Shown here: positions 1 to 27,051 of the stretch, piece by piece | Numbering within the stretch: the stretch's first letter is position 1 | Layout of the letters: every line of letters starts with the position of its first letter | DNA from: Collodictyon triciliatum | Taxonomy: Eukaryota; CRuMs | DNA length: 29,998 nt | Direction: 5' to 3' | Assembly: GCA_043381765.1 (NCBI GenBank) | Contig: JBHJMP010000649.1 | Location: forward strand, 1 to 29,998 | Notes under the pieces: model-generated | What the model saw: only the letters and a program-made list of their open reading frames with translations | The model's database searches: none | Told to the model about the DNA's origin: nothing | Translations under genes and position numbers: made by a program

Positions 1-36
1 CCCCCCCCCCCCCCCCTTCTTTTTTTTTTTTTTTTT
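1..36. repeat. C and T homopolymer runs at window edge
   Basis: Sixteen C are followed by a T-rich run. This is low-complexity sequence at the window edge and may mark an assembly boundary. No coding function is visible. Confidence 0.7.
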
Positions 37-1014
37 GAAAAATGCTGTGTTCTCTTTCGTCCTCTGGGACGTTTCTATCTGTGAAAGTGGCAACCGTCCC
101 TAAAGCCCTCACGATTCCACTAAAACCTCTGTTGAATCTAGACCATACCAGCCAACCTTGATACCGTACTCCGACAGTATTAAAGGGGGTTTGACAGTCA
201 TTAGCGAGACATCAGCCAGTGGATTGCATAGAAGCTACCGAAATCTTACAGCGTAGGTAATCTAACTGAACCGCACACATTGATATACAAAAAAAAAAAA
301 CAAAGCCAGCAGACGAAGGAACCAGCCAAACACAGGACACCACAGGCCGCAGCAAGATGTTAATTTTTAAATTCCAAATAAGACCAACGGCTTCCATCTA
401 CGCTTGTTTTCATCGCATACTTTCCTTCCTTTATGTGGAATATTCAACACACACTGCGTTAATAATCAATCACTCATAATCCATCGATCAACAACCGCTG
501 TGCGAATCAAAGACCGATCCTCTCGTCAAAACCAGTCGATGCGTTCTCCGATCAAATCTCTCACCCAATACATAAACGAGCAAGACTTCCTCACTCCCAT
601 ATTCCCCTTCGATTCCTTTTAATCACGCGCACTCCCGCAATAAAAGTTAAGTGTCGGCTTTATATGGCCAAAGCAATTGCCTTTTAGTTCCCTCAGCGCC
701 GCAAAGTCCTGGCTGGAGCTGTGGATCTTTTTGGACTCTTATTTCGCCTCCTTGCATACTCTTTTTCTTTTTTTTTTCTTTTTTTTCTTTTTTTTTTATT
801 TTTTATCTCTTGCCGAGTTCTTCAAAAAAGAAAAAGAAAAAAACTATGTGAAAGGATAATTCTCTCGATTCATGTGCCCAGCGACTTTCTCGGGGAATGA
901 AGATTATACATAGAGAGCAAGCAAAACTTCAAAGTTGGCTTAATAATAATGTGCTTTTTTAGGCGACAAAAGTATTCGTGAGACACTTCCGCTCACTATT
1001 TGAAGGAAGAAGAA
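37..1014. other. Region upstream of IFT27, no gene assigned
   Basis: No ORF here resembles a known protein. Around 40-230 the base composition is balanced, and the minus strand stays open for about 60 codons with no in-frame ATG that I can see. It could be a piece of an exon of a gene to the left. From 760 to 850 there are T-rich and A-rich low-complexity runs. The last few hundred bases must contain the IFT27 promoter and 5' UTR, but I see no convincing core-promoter motif. Confidence 0.5.
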
Positions 1015-2586
1015 ATGCCCACTCTTCGTTGCAAGCTCGTCGTTATCGGTGATTTTCTTTGCTTTTCCGTCCTTCATTTTCATTTTTCTCTTGTTTTGCA
1101 ATAGCAAATACTATTCAATAATACCATTCTTCTGTGTTTTGTAATATTTCCATCACAATAAATACACACATATATGGTTTAAAATATACAAGTCAACCCA
1201 CACCGTTATTTTCAAAGGCGATCCTGGTGTGGGGAAAACTGCACTGGTCCAGATGTTCCACTCAGACGGTTCACACTATCCGAAAAACTATGTCATGGTT
1301 CGGTTTTCTTTTATAGCTCGAATGGAAGAATGAATATTTGCGCTCTTCTTGTGTAATCATGACACTCAACAGATAAACAAACAAACAAACAAACAAACAA
1401 ACAAACAAACAAACAAACAAACAAACAAACAAACAAACAAACAAACAAACAAACAAACAAACAAACAAACAAACAAACAAACAAACAAACAACTGCATAG
1501 ACTGTTGGGACGGACTTTTGTGTAAAGATTGTGAATATTCCGGATACAAATGCTGCTGTAGAGTTGTATATATTTGACAATGCAGGGCAGTCCTTCTACC
1601 AGGAACTCATCCCCCAATACGTTTGTAACCTATAAATTCAAAGGCCCCATCTTCGATAAACACTTTCTGCTTATTGCTACTTTTATTACAATGATCAATC
1701 ATAATATCGTCACACTCTTTGTCTGAACCAAGTTTCATGATATTTATTACTCAATTATGTTTGTCTTCATGATGCAGTGGGAAGGAACCTCAATGGTCGC
1801 TTTGGTCTTTGATGTAAATCGCCCAGAAACCTTCCAGAGTTGCCAGCAATGGATTCGCCTGATTCGCGAAAAGATTCCTGACCGTGAACTTCCTGGTATT
1901 ATAAACTTCTAAGCACCATATTCAATTTCGCATATAAACATGAATATTTACTCCTTAGAGATGGAGGAAAAAGAGAAAGAAAATAAATGTCTTCCACATC
2001 ACCGAAAATGATTCAACCACTCTGGTCTTGGCAAACTTAAAATGAACACAAAACGATATGGCTCTGGTCTCACGTAAACCAAATGCAAATATATCTCATA
2101 AATCAACATCACACAGGAGTCATAATAGGGAACAAATGTGATACGCGGGACGACTCATCAGTCAGCCCAGCAGAAGCTCGCGAGTTTGCCTCAAACTGGG
2201 GCTTGGAATACTTTGAAAGCTCTGCCGTAAGCAAAAATGATAAATAAAAAAAACTGCAACAAAAGAAAAACAAATAAATGAAATTCTAAATCAATTGTTT
2301 GGTTACGCTCATGCCGATACACCAATAATCTCTTTTCCTTTACACCTATCTTTTTTCTCTCCTTTTTTTCAGTTTTTGCTCTCGCTGAAAAGCGGCATCT
2401 TTTGTGCTTTGTTTTAATTGAACCAGGAAAAAATATGACCCATCACAAACCCATACTTGTGACACATTCTCCTATTTTACATAGGCTAAAGGCACGGATG
2501 TCGACGTCCCATTCCACTTCATCGCTGCCACTTTCCACCGTCTCTACACCGAGAAGCTCGAGGCAATATCTCGAATGACCGTGTGA
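1015..2586 (+). CDS. IFT27: IFT27 (RABL4) intraflagellar transport small GTPase, 6 exons
   Basis: Six exons join in phase: 1015-1048, 1218-1297, 1501-1620, 1778-1895, 2117-2226 and 2485-2586. They give 187 residues, close to the 186 of human IFT27. The P-loop GDPGVGKT is at residues 12-19, split by intron 1. The switch II motif DNAGQ is at 64-68, the guanine-specificity motif NKCD at 123-126 and an SA motif near 153. The stretch HSDGSHYPKNYV and the later VELYIFDNAG match the IFT27/RABL4 subfamily rather than generic Rabs. The C-terminus ends MTV without prenylation cysteines, as is usual in this family. In known systems IFT27 pairs with IFT25 in the IFT-B complex and helps export BBSome cargo from cilia. 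All introns are GT-AG, and intron 2 holds a long AAAC array. The product implies a flagellated stage. Only the GTPase identity and subfamily resemblance are seen; the role is inferred from the family. Confidence 0.9.
1374..1492 (+). repeat. (AAAC)n microsatellite in IFT27 intron 2
   Basis: About 30 near-perfect tandem copies of a four-base AAAC unit end only a few bases before the acceptor of IFT27 exon 3 (exon starts at 1501). In the transcript this array is A-rich, unlike the T-rich arrays in the TOR introns. All three minus frames read as periodic Phe/Val/Cys/Leu peptides, which are artefacts of the repeat. Confidence 0.95.
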
Positions 2587-2937
2587 CTAAGGCGCTCTTC
2601 TCCTGCATCACACTAAGCAACCACACCCACTAAAAAGAAATTCCATTCCAAGTCAAATACGAATCGATAGATTAACGGCAACCAAAACAAAAGAAGAAAA
2701 GAAGAAAAGAAGAAAAGAAGAAAAGAAGAAAAGAAGAAAAGAAGAAAAGAAGAAAAGAAGAAAAGAAGAAAAGAGAAAAGCAAACGCTTTCCATGGCACT
2801 GAAATAGCCAACAAATCCCGCAACCACCCAGAGAAGCAGGAACCATCCCCTCTCCCTTCTTTTCATCATCACCACCATCATTTTTTTATGACGCCTTCGT
2901 ATTATTATCCTTATTTTATTTGGGCATGCAAGCCTCC
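2587..2937. other. Convergent intergenic region between IFT27 and TMEM86-like gene
   Basis: The 3' ends of the two genes face each other across about 350 bp, so both 3' UTRs must lie here. It holds the GAAGAAAA array at 2690-2775 and a T-rich stretch near 2880. I see no ORF that is not repeat translation. Confidence 0.7.
2690..2775 (+). repeat. Tandem GAAGAAAA repeat
   Basis: About ten copies of an eight-base purine-only unit (AAG AAAAG type) lie between two convergent genes. The top strand is entirely A and G. Confidence 0.9.
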
Positions 2938-3651
2938 CTACTTCCTCTTTTTCTCGGGCTCACTCCCAACACGGTCTGACGACTGCGCAAGGCCATGGGC
3001 AATCAGCCACTGCGCCCACCAGTAAGTGGAGATGATGATGTAAGGCGAGTACGGCACAGGCAGCTTCGCGAGGTTTGTGAGCCCCAGAATCGAGTCCGAG
3101 ACGACAAAGAGGACTGCACCGAGCCACGTAGCGAAAGAGCCGAACTGGAACCAAAAGTCTGCTGCCTTGACCGCCATGGCCGTGAGGAGGAAGGCGTACA
3201 AGTGCACGGCCGCAAAGAGAACCGCGTCCTTCTCCTGCGAGGCCGCGCTGGTCGGGTCGGCATAGCAGATGCGATACACAAGAAGGACGGACGGCAGCAG
3301 ATGAAGAAGACGCACAAAGGCAGGCGCTGTGTTGCTGGCGGAAGACTTGCGCGTCTGCAGGAAAGCCAGGATGTATGCCGCGTGGGCGACCGCAAAGAAG
3401 CCCAAGCCGGCCAGGAAAGCAAGCGGCCCTTGGAAGACCAGCGCAATGTCGCCGGCCAAGGAGAAGATCAGCCCGAGAAAGAGCCACGCGCGTGATCCTG
3501 TGCTGCGCTGCAGAGCAACCGAAAGGAGCGTCGCGACAAGTGGCAGCGGCTTCAGCATGAGTCGCGAGTCAACCGTCAGGGTGGGCTCCAGGTAGTAGTA
3601 CGCGCTTTGTGTGGCCAGAAAGACTAGAAAGAACAACTGGGAGTGCGCCAT
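2938..3651 (-). CDS. TMEM86/YhhN family protein, probable lysoplasmalogenase
   Basis: A single uninterrupted 237-residue ORF encodes a very hydrophobic protein with about seven or eight membrane segments. Family hallmarks include KPLP at residues 34-37, the AGD motif with Asp68 in a membrane segment, GFFAVAHAAYI at 84-94 and the SD pair with Asp186. Two intramembrane Asp residues are the proposed catalytic residues in TMEM86B. That enzyme hydrolyses the vinyl-ether bond of lysoplasmalogen to give a fatty aldehyde and a glycerophospho-base. The C-terminus ends KKRK, which fits a KKXX-type ER retrieval signal and suggests residence in the ER. The gene has no intron and is clearly more GC-rich than everything around it, which differs from the intron-dense neighbours. 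The family is secure; the exact substrate is inferred. Confidence 0.85.
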   Translation of the reverse strand: MAHSQLFFLVFLATQSAYYYLEPTLTVDSRLMLKPLPLVATLLSVALQRSTGSRAWLFLGLIFSLAGDIALVFQGPLAFLAGLGFFAVAHAAYILAFLQTRKSSASNTAPAFVRLLHLLPSVLLVYRICYADPTSAASQEKDAVLFAAVHLYAFLLTAMAVKAADFWFQFGSFATWLGAVLFVVSDSILGLTNLAKLPVPYSPYIIISTYWWAQWLIAHGLAQSSDRVGSEPEKKRK

Positions 3652-4107
3652 GGCCTTTTATTTCCCCTGATTTCTTTCCACTGTATCTTCTCGTCCTTCC
3701 TGAGGATGAATGGTTGCTGCACTCTCGACAGCTTTACGACAAAGAGAAGGGTCAGTGGGAAGTTGCGGGAGAGTCACGAAAGCGGGGTTTTTTTTTGTGT
3801 GTTTTTTTGTGTTTTGTGTTTTGTGTTTTGTGTTTCCGTCTCTTCAAACGGCGTGGTTGTTGGGAAATTGACAGGTGAATCAGCAACAGAGTCCAAACTC
3901 AGTTAAGTTGCTTTAGTTATTTTCTTACTTTTGGTTCATTTATTTCTTTCCTTCTTCCAAAGCGGGAATGAAAGGGTCAAGAGGCGATACCAACCGCACT
4001 TTCTCCTGCACGTCCTCTCTTCGCGACTATCTGAACTCCTTTCTGGTTGTGGTTGATATGTCCGGTGGAGCAGACCTCGCTCTTGTGTGGAAAGGGGGAT
4101 TTGGTGT
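3652..4107. other. Intergenic region between two minus-strand genes
   Basis: This stretch lies upstream of the TMEM86-like gene and downstream of the next minus-strand gene. It contains a T/GT-rich low-complexity tract at 3788-3834. I see no coding region or recognisable promoter element. Confidence 0.55.
3788..3834 (+). repeat. T-rich GTTTT-type tract
   Basis: This is a short imperfect array of GTGTTTT units. It is one of the few simple tracts whose T-rich strand is on top. It sits about 140 bp upstream of the TMEM86-like start codon. Confidence 0.8.
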
Positions 4108-6129
4108 CTAGTCCTTGGGCCAGGAGTCAGGGCTGGGGCGAAAAGGTGTTGCCGATAGGAATAATGACATGAGCAGCAGAAGTGTCGCTTGGAGGAGTAG
4201 AGTTGGTTTCATGTTATACTTCCACGACTTGCTGACCTTGATTTCGAGACCGTATAGATAGTTTTCAAAGGTAAAAGATAGGAGCTGTGTGATTATCTCG
4301 ATGGAGAGCTGGACTGAGATGCTGAGACCCATTTGCTTTAGGCTTGAGAAAGTCTCAAAGCGAACATAGTCGCGGATTGGTCTGCTCAAATACAGGACGA
4401 TGGAAACAAACACCACCAACTGGATTTCACACATCGATACAAAAGTTGACCGGTGAAGGCGATACATAACAAGGTAGTTTGTAATGCTGTCTTTCCTATG
4501 AATCGTCCATATCATTCTCTTGACGCCATCCAGGCTGAGGTCAAGTTGTAGGCTGTCATCCCCTCTGTTGGCATCATCCACAGGCGAGGAAGCCTCATAA
4601 TTTGAAACTTGCGGAGAAACAGAGGGTATATTGTTATGTATATCATCAGGATGTTCGGTATCGCGGGCTTCGTGATGCGACGATGTTGGTAAATCAATTT
4701 TTCGAACTTTGCTTCGGTTCGTACATGACATAAAATTCCTTTTCTTCAGGTACTGCAGGAACTTCATGATATAGATTGCACGGATAATGAATGTAGATCT
4801 AAATATGACTTCAAAGAAACTAGACATGAGCGCCATCTTGACTGTGCCCTGAATATCAGGAGAATCCGAAATCATCAGCCGAAGGATGGACAGTGAGATG
4901 AGGTTTATAATGTTGCCAAATATGATTCTGTACTTCATTTCTTTCTTCGATTTATATATGAGCAAGTTATTCTGATATGTGTCAAATAAATTAAACATGA
5001 ATGGGAAGATGACAACCCTTGCTACGATGCGAAGAAAAAGCCCTGCGTTCATAAAGTATGGAATCAGGTAATTCGACAGGGCGTAAAAGAAAACATAAAA
5101 AGGAACGTATCCTTTAAAAATGGCTTTTGGAGTTCCATCAGAAGACAGCACATCAAACCGATTTCTGGCATCGGAGTTCATGGTTGAATCCGATGGTGGG
5201 TTAGTTGATAACTTACGAAGTAGCAAGTAACAATAGAACACAAATATACCATAATACATGAAAGACAGCATGGGTATGATGTAAACTTGTCGGATTGTAT
5301 AAAGAATAATGTGGGCGATAGACAACGGAATACTAAAAGAGACTATGAGCTTTTCCACTCGCTCTCTCCCGAAAACATACATACAAAGTGAGGCGACTGA
5401 AAGATACATCGACACAATAAAAATCGAGTTTGTTATCAAGTAGTGATATAGCACATTTCTGTAGTTGATCTCAAAGAACCAAGTGGACCCAAAAGCGATT
5501 ATCCCAAGGGTTGCTGGTATCAACGCAAGGACTAGAGAGTGATATGTCAACCAAGAAACTGTTTCTATTGAATAAATGACCGATTTTTTAAAACTTGGAT
5601 GGCGCGTTGGCTCCATAAGTGATTGATGCTTTCCGGCAGAGTTTTTGGGTATGGATTGAATGGGTCGATTTACATCCTTTGCAACTTCGAAGGGCGCACT
5701 AGCTTCTTGTATATTCAATGCGATAGAAGGCACGTGAGGAGGTTGATGAATAGAGACTGATACACTGCTTTGACCCGTTTGATGCATCGGCAATGAGCCC
5801 GGTAATTCGGGTAACGGTTCCAGTGTGGGCAGTCGGCTCCTAGATTCCTCTTCCTTTGTCTCTTCTTCAGAGCGAATCATGGGGGTATCTTGACTAAAAA
5901 TTAGGCGCTTGCTGCTCGGGACTTCTTTGTGGAGATAAGATTTTTTCGCGTTTTGCGGTAGCGGGATAGGTATTTGTTCGCATGTTGTTGGTGTTTCAGC
6001 GTTTTCACAAAGCTTGTTGAATAAGTCATGCGGAGCTACCATTCCAGAGGCTTTTACTCTACTTTGGTATACGTTTAAAACTCTTCCTCTTGACAAAGAT
6101 GGAGTTGAAAAGTGTCCAGCGTTATCCAC
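4108..6129 (-). CDS. Unrecognised polytopic membrane protein, 673-codon ORF
   Basis: I do not recognise a family. The ORF has a polar N-terminal region of about 180 residues rich in Ser, Pro, Glu and Gln. A membrane block of about eight hydrophobic segments follows, roughly at residues 192-219, 227-254, 262-280, 286-305, 341-360, 365-382, 403-420 and 432-455. A polar loop of about 100 residues with an acidic, Ser-rich stretch (465-560) comes next, and three more segments lie near 566-582, 601-620 and 643-661. The 673 codons begin with GTG, and the first in-frame ATG is at residue 30 (6040-6042). The true start is therefore either that Met or an upstream exon (see 6323-6524). The length without stops, the clear segmentation and the absence of low complexity support a real gene. 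It could be a transporter, channel or receptor-like protein; nothing in the sequence decides. Confidence 0.8.
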   Translation of the reverse strand: MDNAGHFSTPSLSRGRVLNVYQSRVKASGMVAPHDLFNKLCENAETPTTCEQIPIPLPQNAKKSYLHKEVPSSKRLIFSQDTPMIRSEEETKEEESRSRLPTLEPLPELPGSLPMHQTGQSSVSVSIHQPPHVPSIALNIQEASAPFEVAKDVNRPIQSIPKNSAGKHQSLMEPTRHPSFKKSVIYSIETVSWLTYHSLVLALIPATLGIIAFGSTWFFEINYRNVLYHYLITNSIFIVSMYLSVASLCMYVFGRERVEKLIVSFSIPLSIAHIILYTIRQVYIIPMLSFMYYGIFVFYCYLLLRKLSTNPPSDSTMNSDARNRFDVLSSDGTPKAIFKGYVPFYVFFYALSNYLIPYFMNAGLFLRIVARVVIFPFMFNLFDTYQNNLLIYKSKKEMKYRIIFGNIINLISLSILRLMISDSPDIQGTVKMALMSSFFEVIFRSTFIIRAIYIMKFLQYLKKRNFMSCTNRSKVRKIDLPTSSHHEARDTEHPDDIHNNIPSVSPQVSNYEASSPVDDANRGDDSLQLDLSLDGVKRMIWTIHRKDSITNYLVMYRLHRSTFVSMCEIQLVVFVSIVLYLSRPIRDYVRFETFSSLKQMGLSISVQLSIEIITQLLSFTFENYLYGLEIKVSKSWKYNMKPTLLLQATLLLLMSLFLSATPFRPSPDSWPKD

Positions 6130-7230
6130 TATTATAAATACTAATAAAGTCAGCGTTTAGTATCACACCTTACAACAAGGGGGGGTTTTCCTCTCTCTCA
6201 TTCTCTCCTTTTCTATTTTATCCTTATGGGCTGTCTTATTATTCTTTGTTCATATTTTACGCTTGATACACAACACTCAAAAGTTACAACCCCCATTCAT
6301 TTATGTTTCTTATTTTTTTTACGGGCAGGCATTCTAGGAAAAGCAGCACACATCGACTGCAAGCTAGAAGAAGAGTGTTTGATGAGAAGCCCGACCGGAA
6401 AGTTTCCTTTCGAATGATCCATGCTGTCGCCTGTTGTATTCTGTTCTGATCCGATTCTCTGCAGCGAAAGTCGCGCCTGTTTTAATATCAGAATGATCCA
6501 GGTAAGGCTGCCTATCTGCATCAAATCCTATTTTTGGACATGGAGTCAGGGCAGAGCTTTGGGTGCGAAAAAGGGTGGTGTGGAACCCTCGTCCTGTCAT
6601 GTTTGTGTGGATTATCTCATACACCAATCATGCGACTTCTACGATATAGAGGCAGAAGGGAGTGTGTTTGCATCGGAATAACCCTGCTCTCTGGTATATT
6701 CGATAATAACAGACTCGGTTGCAGTAATCGAGGCTTTGTGACAGTTGCGCATACATCACGCATCATTAAAATCGGATGCGCTGCTCTCGAAACGATGTCA
6801 GGCTTCGACCATTTTTTTCTTTCCTTTTCATATGCGCCTTTTATCGGGGCAAACAACCTGGCTGAAAATTCGAATGTGTTATGAAGCTCAAAAAAAAAGT
6901 ATGTATTTTTTTTTTTGGTGAAGGGGGGCGTTGAAAAGAAAAAGGGTTTTGCGCATAATATTCCAGTTCGTTTAGTTGGGTTGTATGAAGCGTTCTTGAA
7001 ATGTTAGGAGAAAGACGGCGAATGATGGAGAGAGAAAGGAGTAAGGGACATAGAGAGGGGAGCAGAGCCACCCATCGATTTTGGAGCAATTAACCCTCCA
7101 ATTTTGTCAAGATTTTTTTCCCCCTGTTCTCTTGCGTTTGCCGAAGAAGGTGAAAAATAATAGGGAGTTTGGAAAAAGAAAAAAAAACGAGAAAGAAAAA
7201 AAAAGAAGAGATACTGTGGTACACTCCAGT
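6130..7230. other. Intergenic/5' region between membrane-protein gene and TOR
   Basis: The region holds the TOR 3' UTR (adjacent to 7230) and the 5' side of the 4108-6129 gene. From about 6330 to 6850 base composition is more balanced than in the flanking AT-rich DNA, and both strands carry overlapping short ORFs of 60-116 codons. None resembles a protein I know. Part of it may be an additional 5' exon of the membrane-protein gene. A-rich and T-rich runs occur at 6890-6920 and 7170-7210. Confidence 0.5.
6323..6524 (-). CDS. Candidate upstream exon of the membrane-protein gene
   Basis: From an ATG at 6524 a minus-strand frame runs 67 codons plus one base to a possible donor (GCCC then GTAAAA) at 6322. 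An acceptor (TTATTAG) lies at 6141-6142. Joining them would extend the 4108-6129 frame upstream without a stop, with matching phase and a 182-nt intron. The encoded N-terminus begins with a short hydrophobic stretch. The evidence is only phase agreement, splice consensus and the lack of an ATG at the ORF start. It could be chance. Confidence 0.3.
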
Positions 7231-24985
<17,755 letters not shown>

Positions 24986-25123
24986 TCCTATTCTCACAAG
25001 TGAGTGCTTGGCAGGTGCGGATCACATCGGCGAGTCATAAAGCATGCGCCAGACACAAGACACGAGGCACATTCGAAGCGTATCTCAAGACACTCATGCT
25101 TCCACGAGGCAGCCGAAGCAGCC
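24986..25123. other. TOR 5' flank
   Basis: About 140 bp lie between the TOR start codon and the gap. The composition is more GC-balanced than the introns. It presumably holds the TOR 5' UTR and part of its promoter, but no motif can be assigned, and an upstream non-coding exon cannot be excluded. Confidence 0.4.
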
Positions 25124-25629
25124 NNNNNNNNNNNNNNNNNNNNNNNNNNNNNNNNNNNNNNNNNNNNNNNNNNNNNNNNNNNNNNNNNNNNNNNNNNNNN
25201 NNNNNNNNNNNNNNNNNNNNNNNNNNNNNNNNNNNNNNNNNNNNNNNNNNNNNNNNNNNNNNNNNNNNNNNNNNNNNNNNNNNNNNNNNNNNNNNNNNNN
25301 NNNNNNNNNNNNNNNNNNNNNNNNNNNNNNNNNNNNNNNNNNNNNNNNNNNNNNNNNNNNNNNNNNNNNNNNNNNNNNNNNNNNNNNNNNNNNNNNNNNN
25401 NNNNNNNNNNNNNNNNNNNNNNNNNNNNNNNNNNNNNNNNNNNNNNNNNNNNNNNNNNNNNNNNNNNNNNNNNNNNNNNNNNNNNNNNNNNNNNNNNNNN
25501 NNNNNNNNNNNNNNNNNNNNNNNNNNNNNNNNNNNNNNNNNNNNNNNNNNNNNNNNNNNNNNNNNNNNNNNNNNNNNNNNNNNNNNNNNNNNNNNNNNNN
25601 NNNNNNNNNNNNNNNNNNNNNNNNNNNNN
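25124..25629. other. Assembly gap, 506 N
   Basis: A run of N separates TOR from the next minus-strand gene. Its length is not round, so it was probably estimated from read pairs. The 3' end of the neighbouring gene is lost in it. Confidence 0.95.
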
Positions 25630-26952
25630 CAACATCGGCCCAGTTTGTGATGAATTTGTGTCCTGGGCAGTTGTACATATGAATCAAAAGATGCAGCTGA
25701 ACGGCCTGTGCGTCCGGCCCCGCGGTGGCAAAATGGCGCAGCGAGAGCAACAATATGCGCGACACTTGTGGTAGTAGATGGCCAATGTCATACACACTCC
25801 CAGAGGATGACTCGCCTAGAACTGTCGTACTGCTGCCTATGCATAATGTGTCCCACTGGATAATAATCTGTCTGAGATACTCCACCCCGTTTACAGACAA
25901 AATCCAGGACAACTTTTTGGTCTCGTTCGACATGACGATTGAATCGTACGGGCTGAATAGCGACTTGGAGATGACAGAAAGTGCCTGTTCAAGGCTTCGT
26001 TTTCGATCAGTGGGATGGGCCTCAGAGATGGATAGAACGATGGATTGGAGGATTCGTTGGGGATTTCTATGTTAAAGGACAATTTACTCGTGGTTAAAAG
26101 AAATCATTGCCAAAATCGACGAAAGAATCAATTCTATCCAATATATAAGTTGTGTTTTTTTTTTTTTATGAGAATCGAGCAAATGATGCCCAACCTTGGT
26201 GAGACTGTTTGATGAATCACATCCCAAATCATTTTACATAAATCGATTTGATTGGATATGCAGACAGTAAACATGAATTTCATAATCTGTTGAATTTGAA
26301 GTTCAAATTGTGCGTCGATTAGACTTTCGATCCAGAGATAAGATATATATAAATTAATTAATTTATCGACGCAGTTGAAAAGAAAAAGGAAAAATGAGAC
26401 AAAAAAAAACACAGCACAACAACAAAAATTACATGCACATAGAAAGGGAAAACAAACCTTGGAACTTGGTGACGGGTGCTGTAAGCAGTATATTTTCAAG
26501 ACTTTGTGAATGATACTTGGAGACCAGAGATGCTCGAATAGCGTTGAATGGAAGAGCTGGAAATGAATCAGGCAATCAACACAAATATACAGCACATAAA
26601 AAAATTTCTGAAAAAAAGAAAGGGATTGAGAGAAGAAGGAGAGAGGGATGCTATCTAGGCCAAACCTCATTTTGAATTTTCCAATATAGATGAACAAGTT
26701 CAGAGGCAAGGACACTTATTTTTGAGGAGTTTGAGGAGAGCATAGATACAATTTTGTTGGATAAACGAGGGGATTTTGCCAGGGTGAAAATCAACCAAAC
26801 TGACGTCTGGTCGAAAACATATGTTTTTGCGTGATTAGTACTATTCACAAACTTGCATCAATCATAGAGTCGAGGCCCATAAGTTGTCGTGAAATAATTG
26901 AATAAAGTCAAATTGTGAACAATAAGAATATGATAAAATCGAGAAGCGATGT

Positions 26953-27051
<99 letters not shown>

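Noticed and set aside
1271-1617. Three overlapping minus-strand frames rich in Phe, Val, Cys and Leu
   Set aside because: They are the AAAC array translated in three frames, located in an IFT27 intron. No conserved sequence exists outside the repeat.
2995-3595. Several plus-strand and alternate minus-strand ORFs of 60-175 codons
   Set aside because: They are shadows of the GC-rich TMEM86-like gene. Only the 237-codon frame has family motifs and membrane periodicity.
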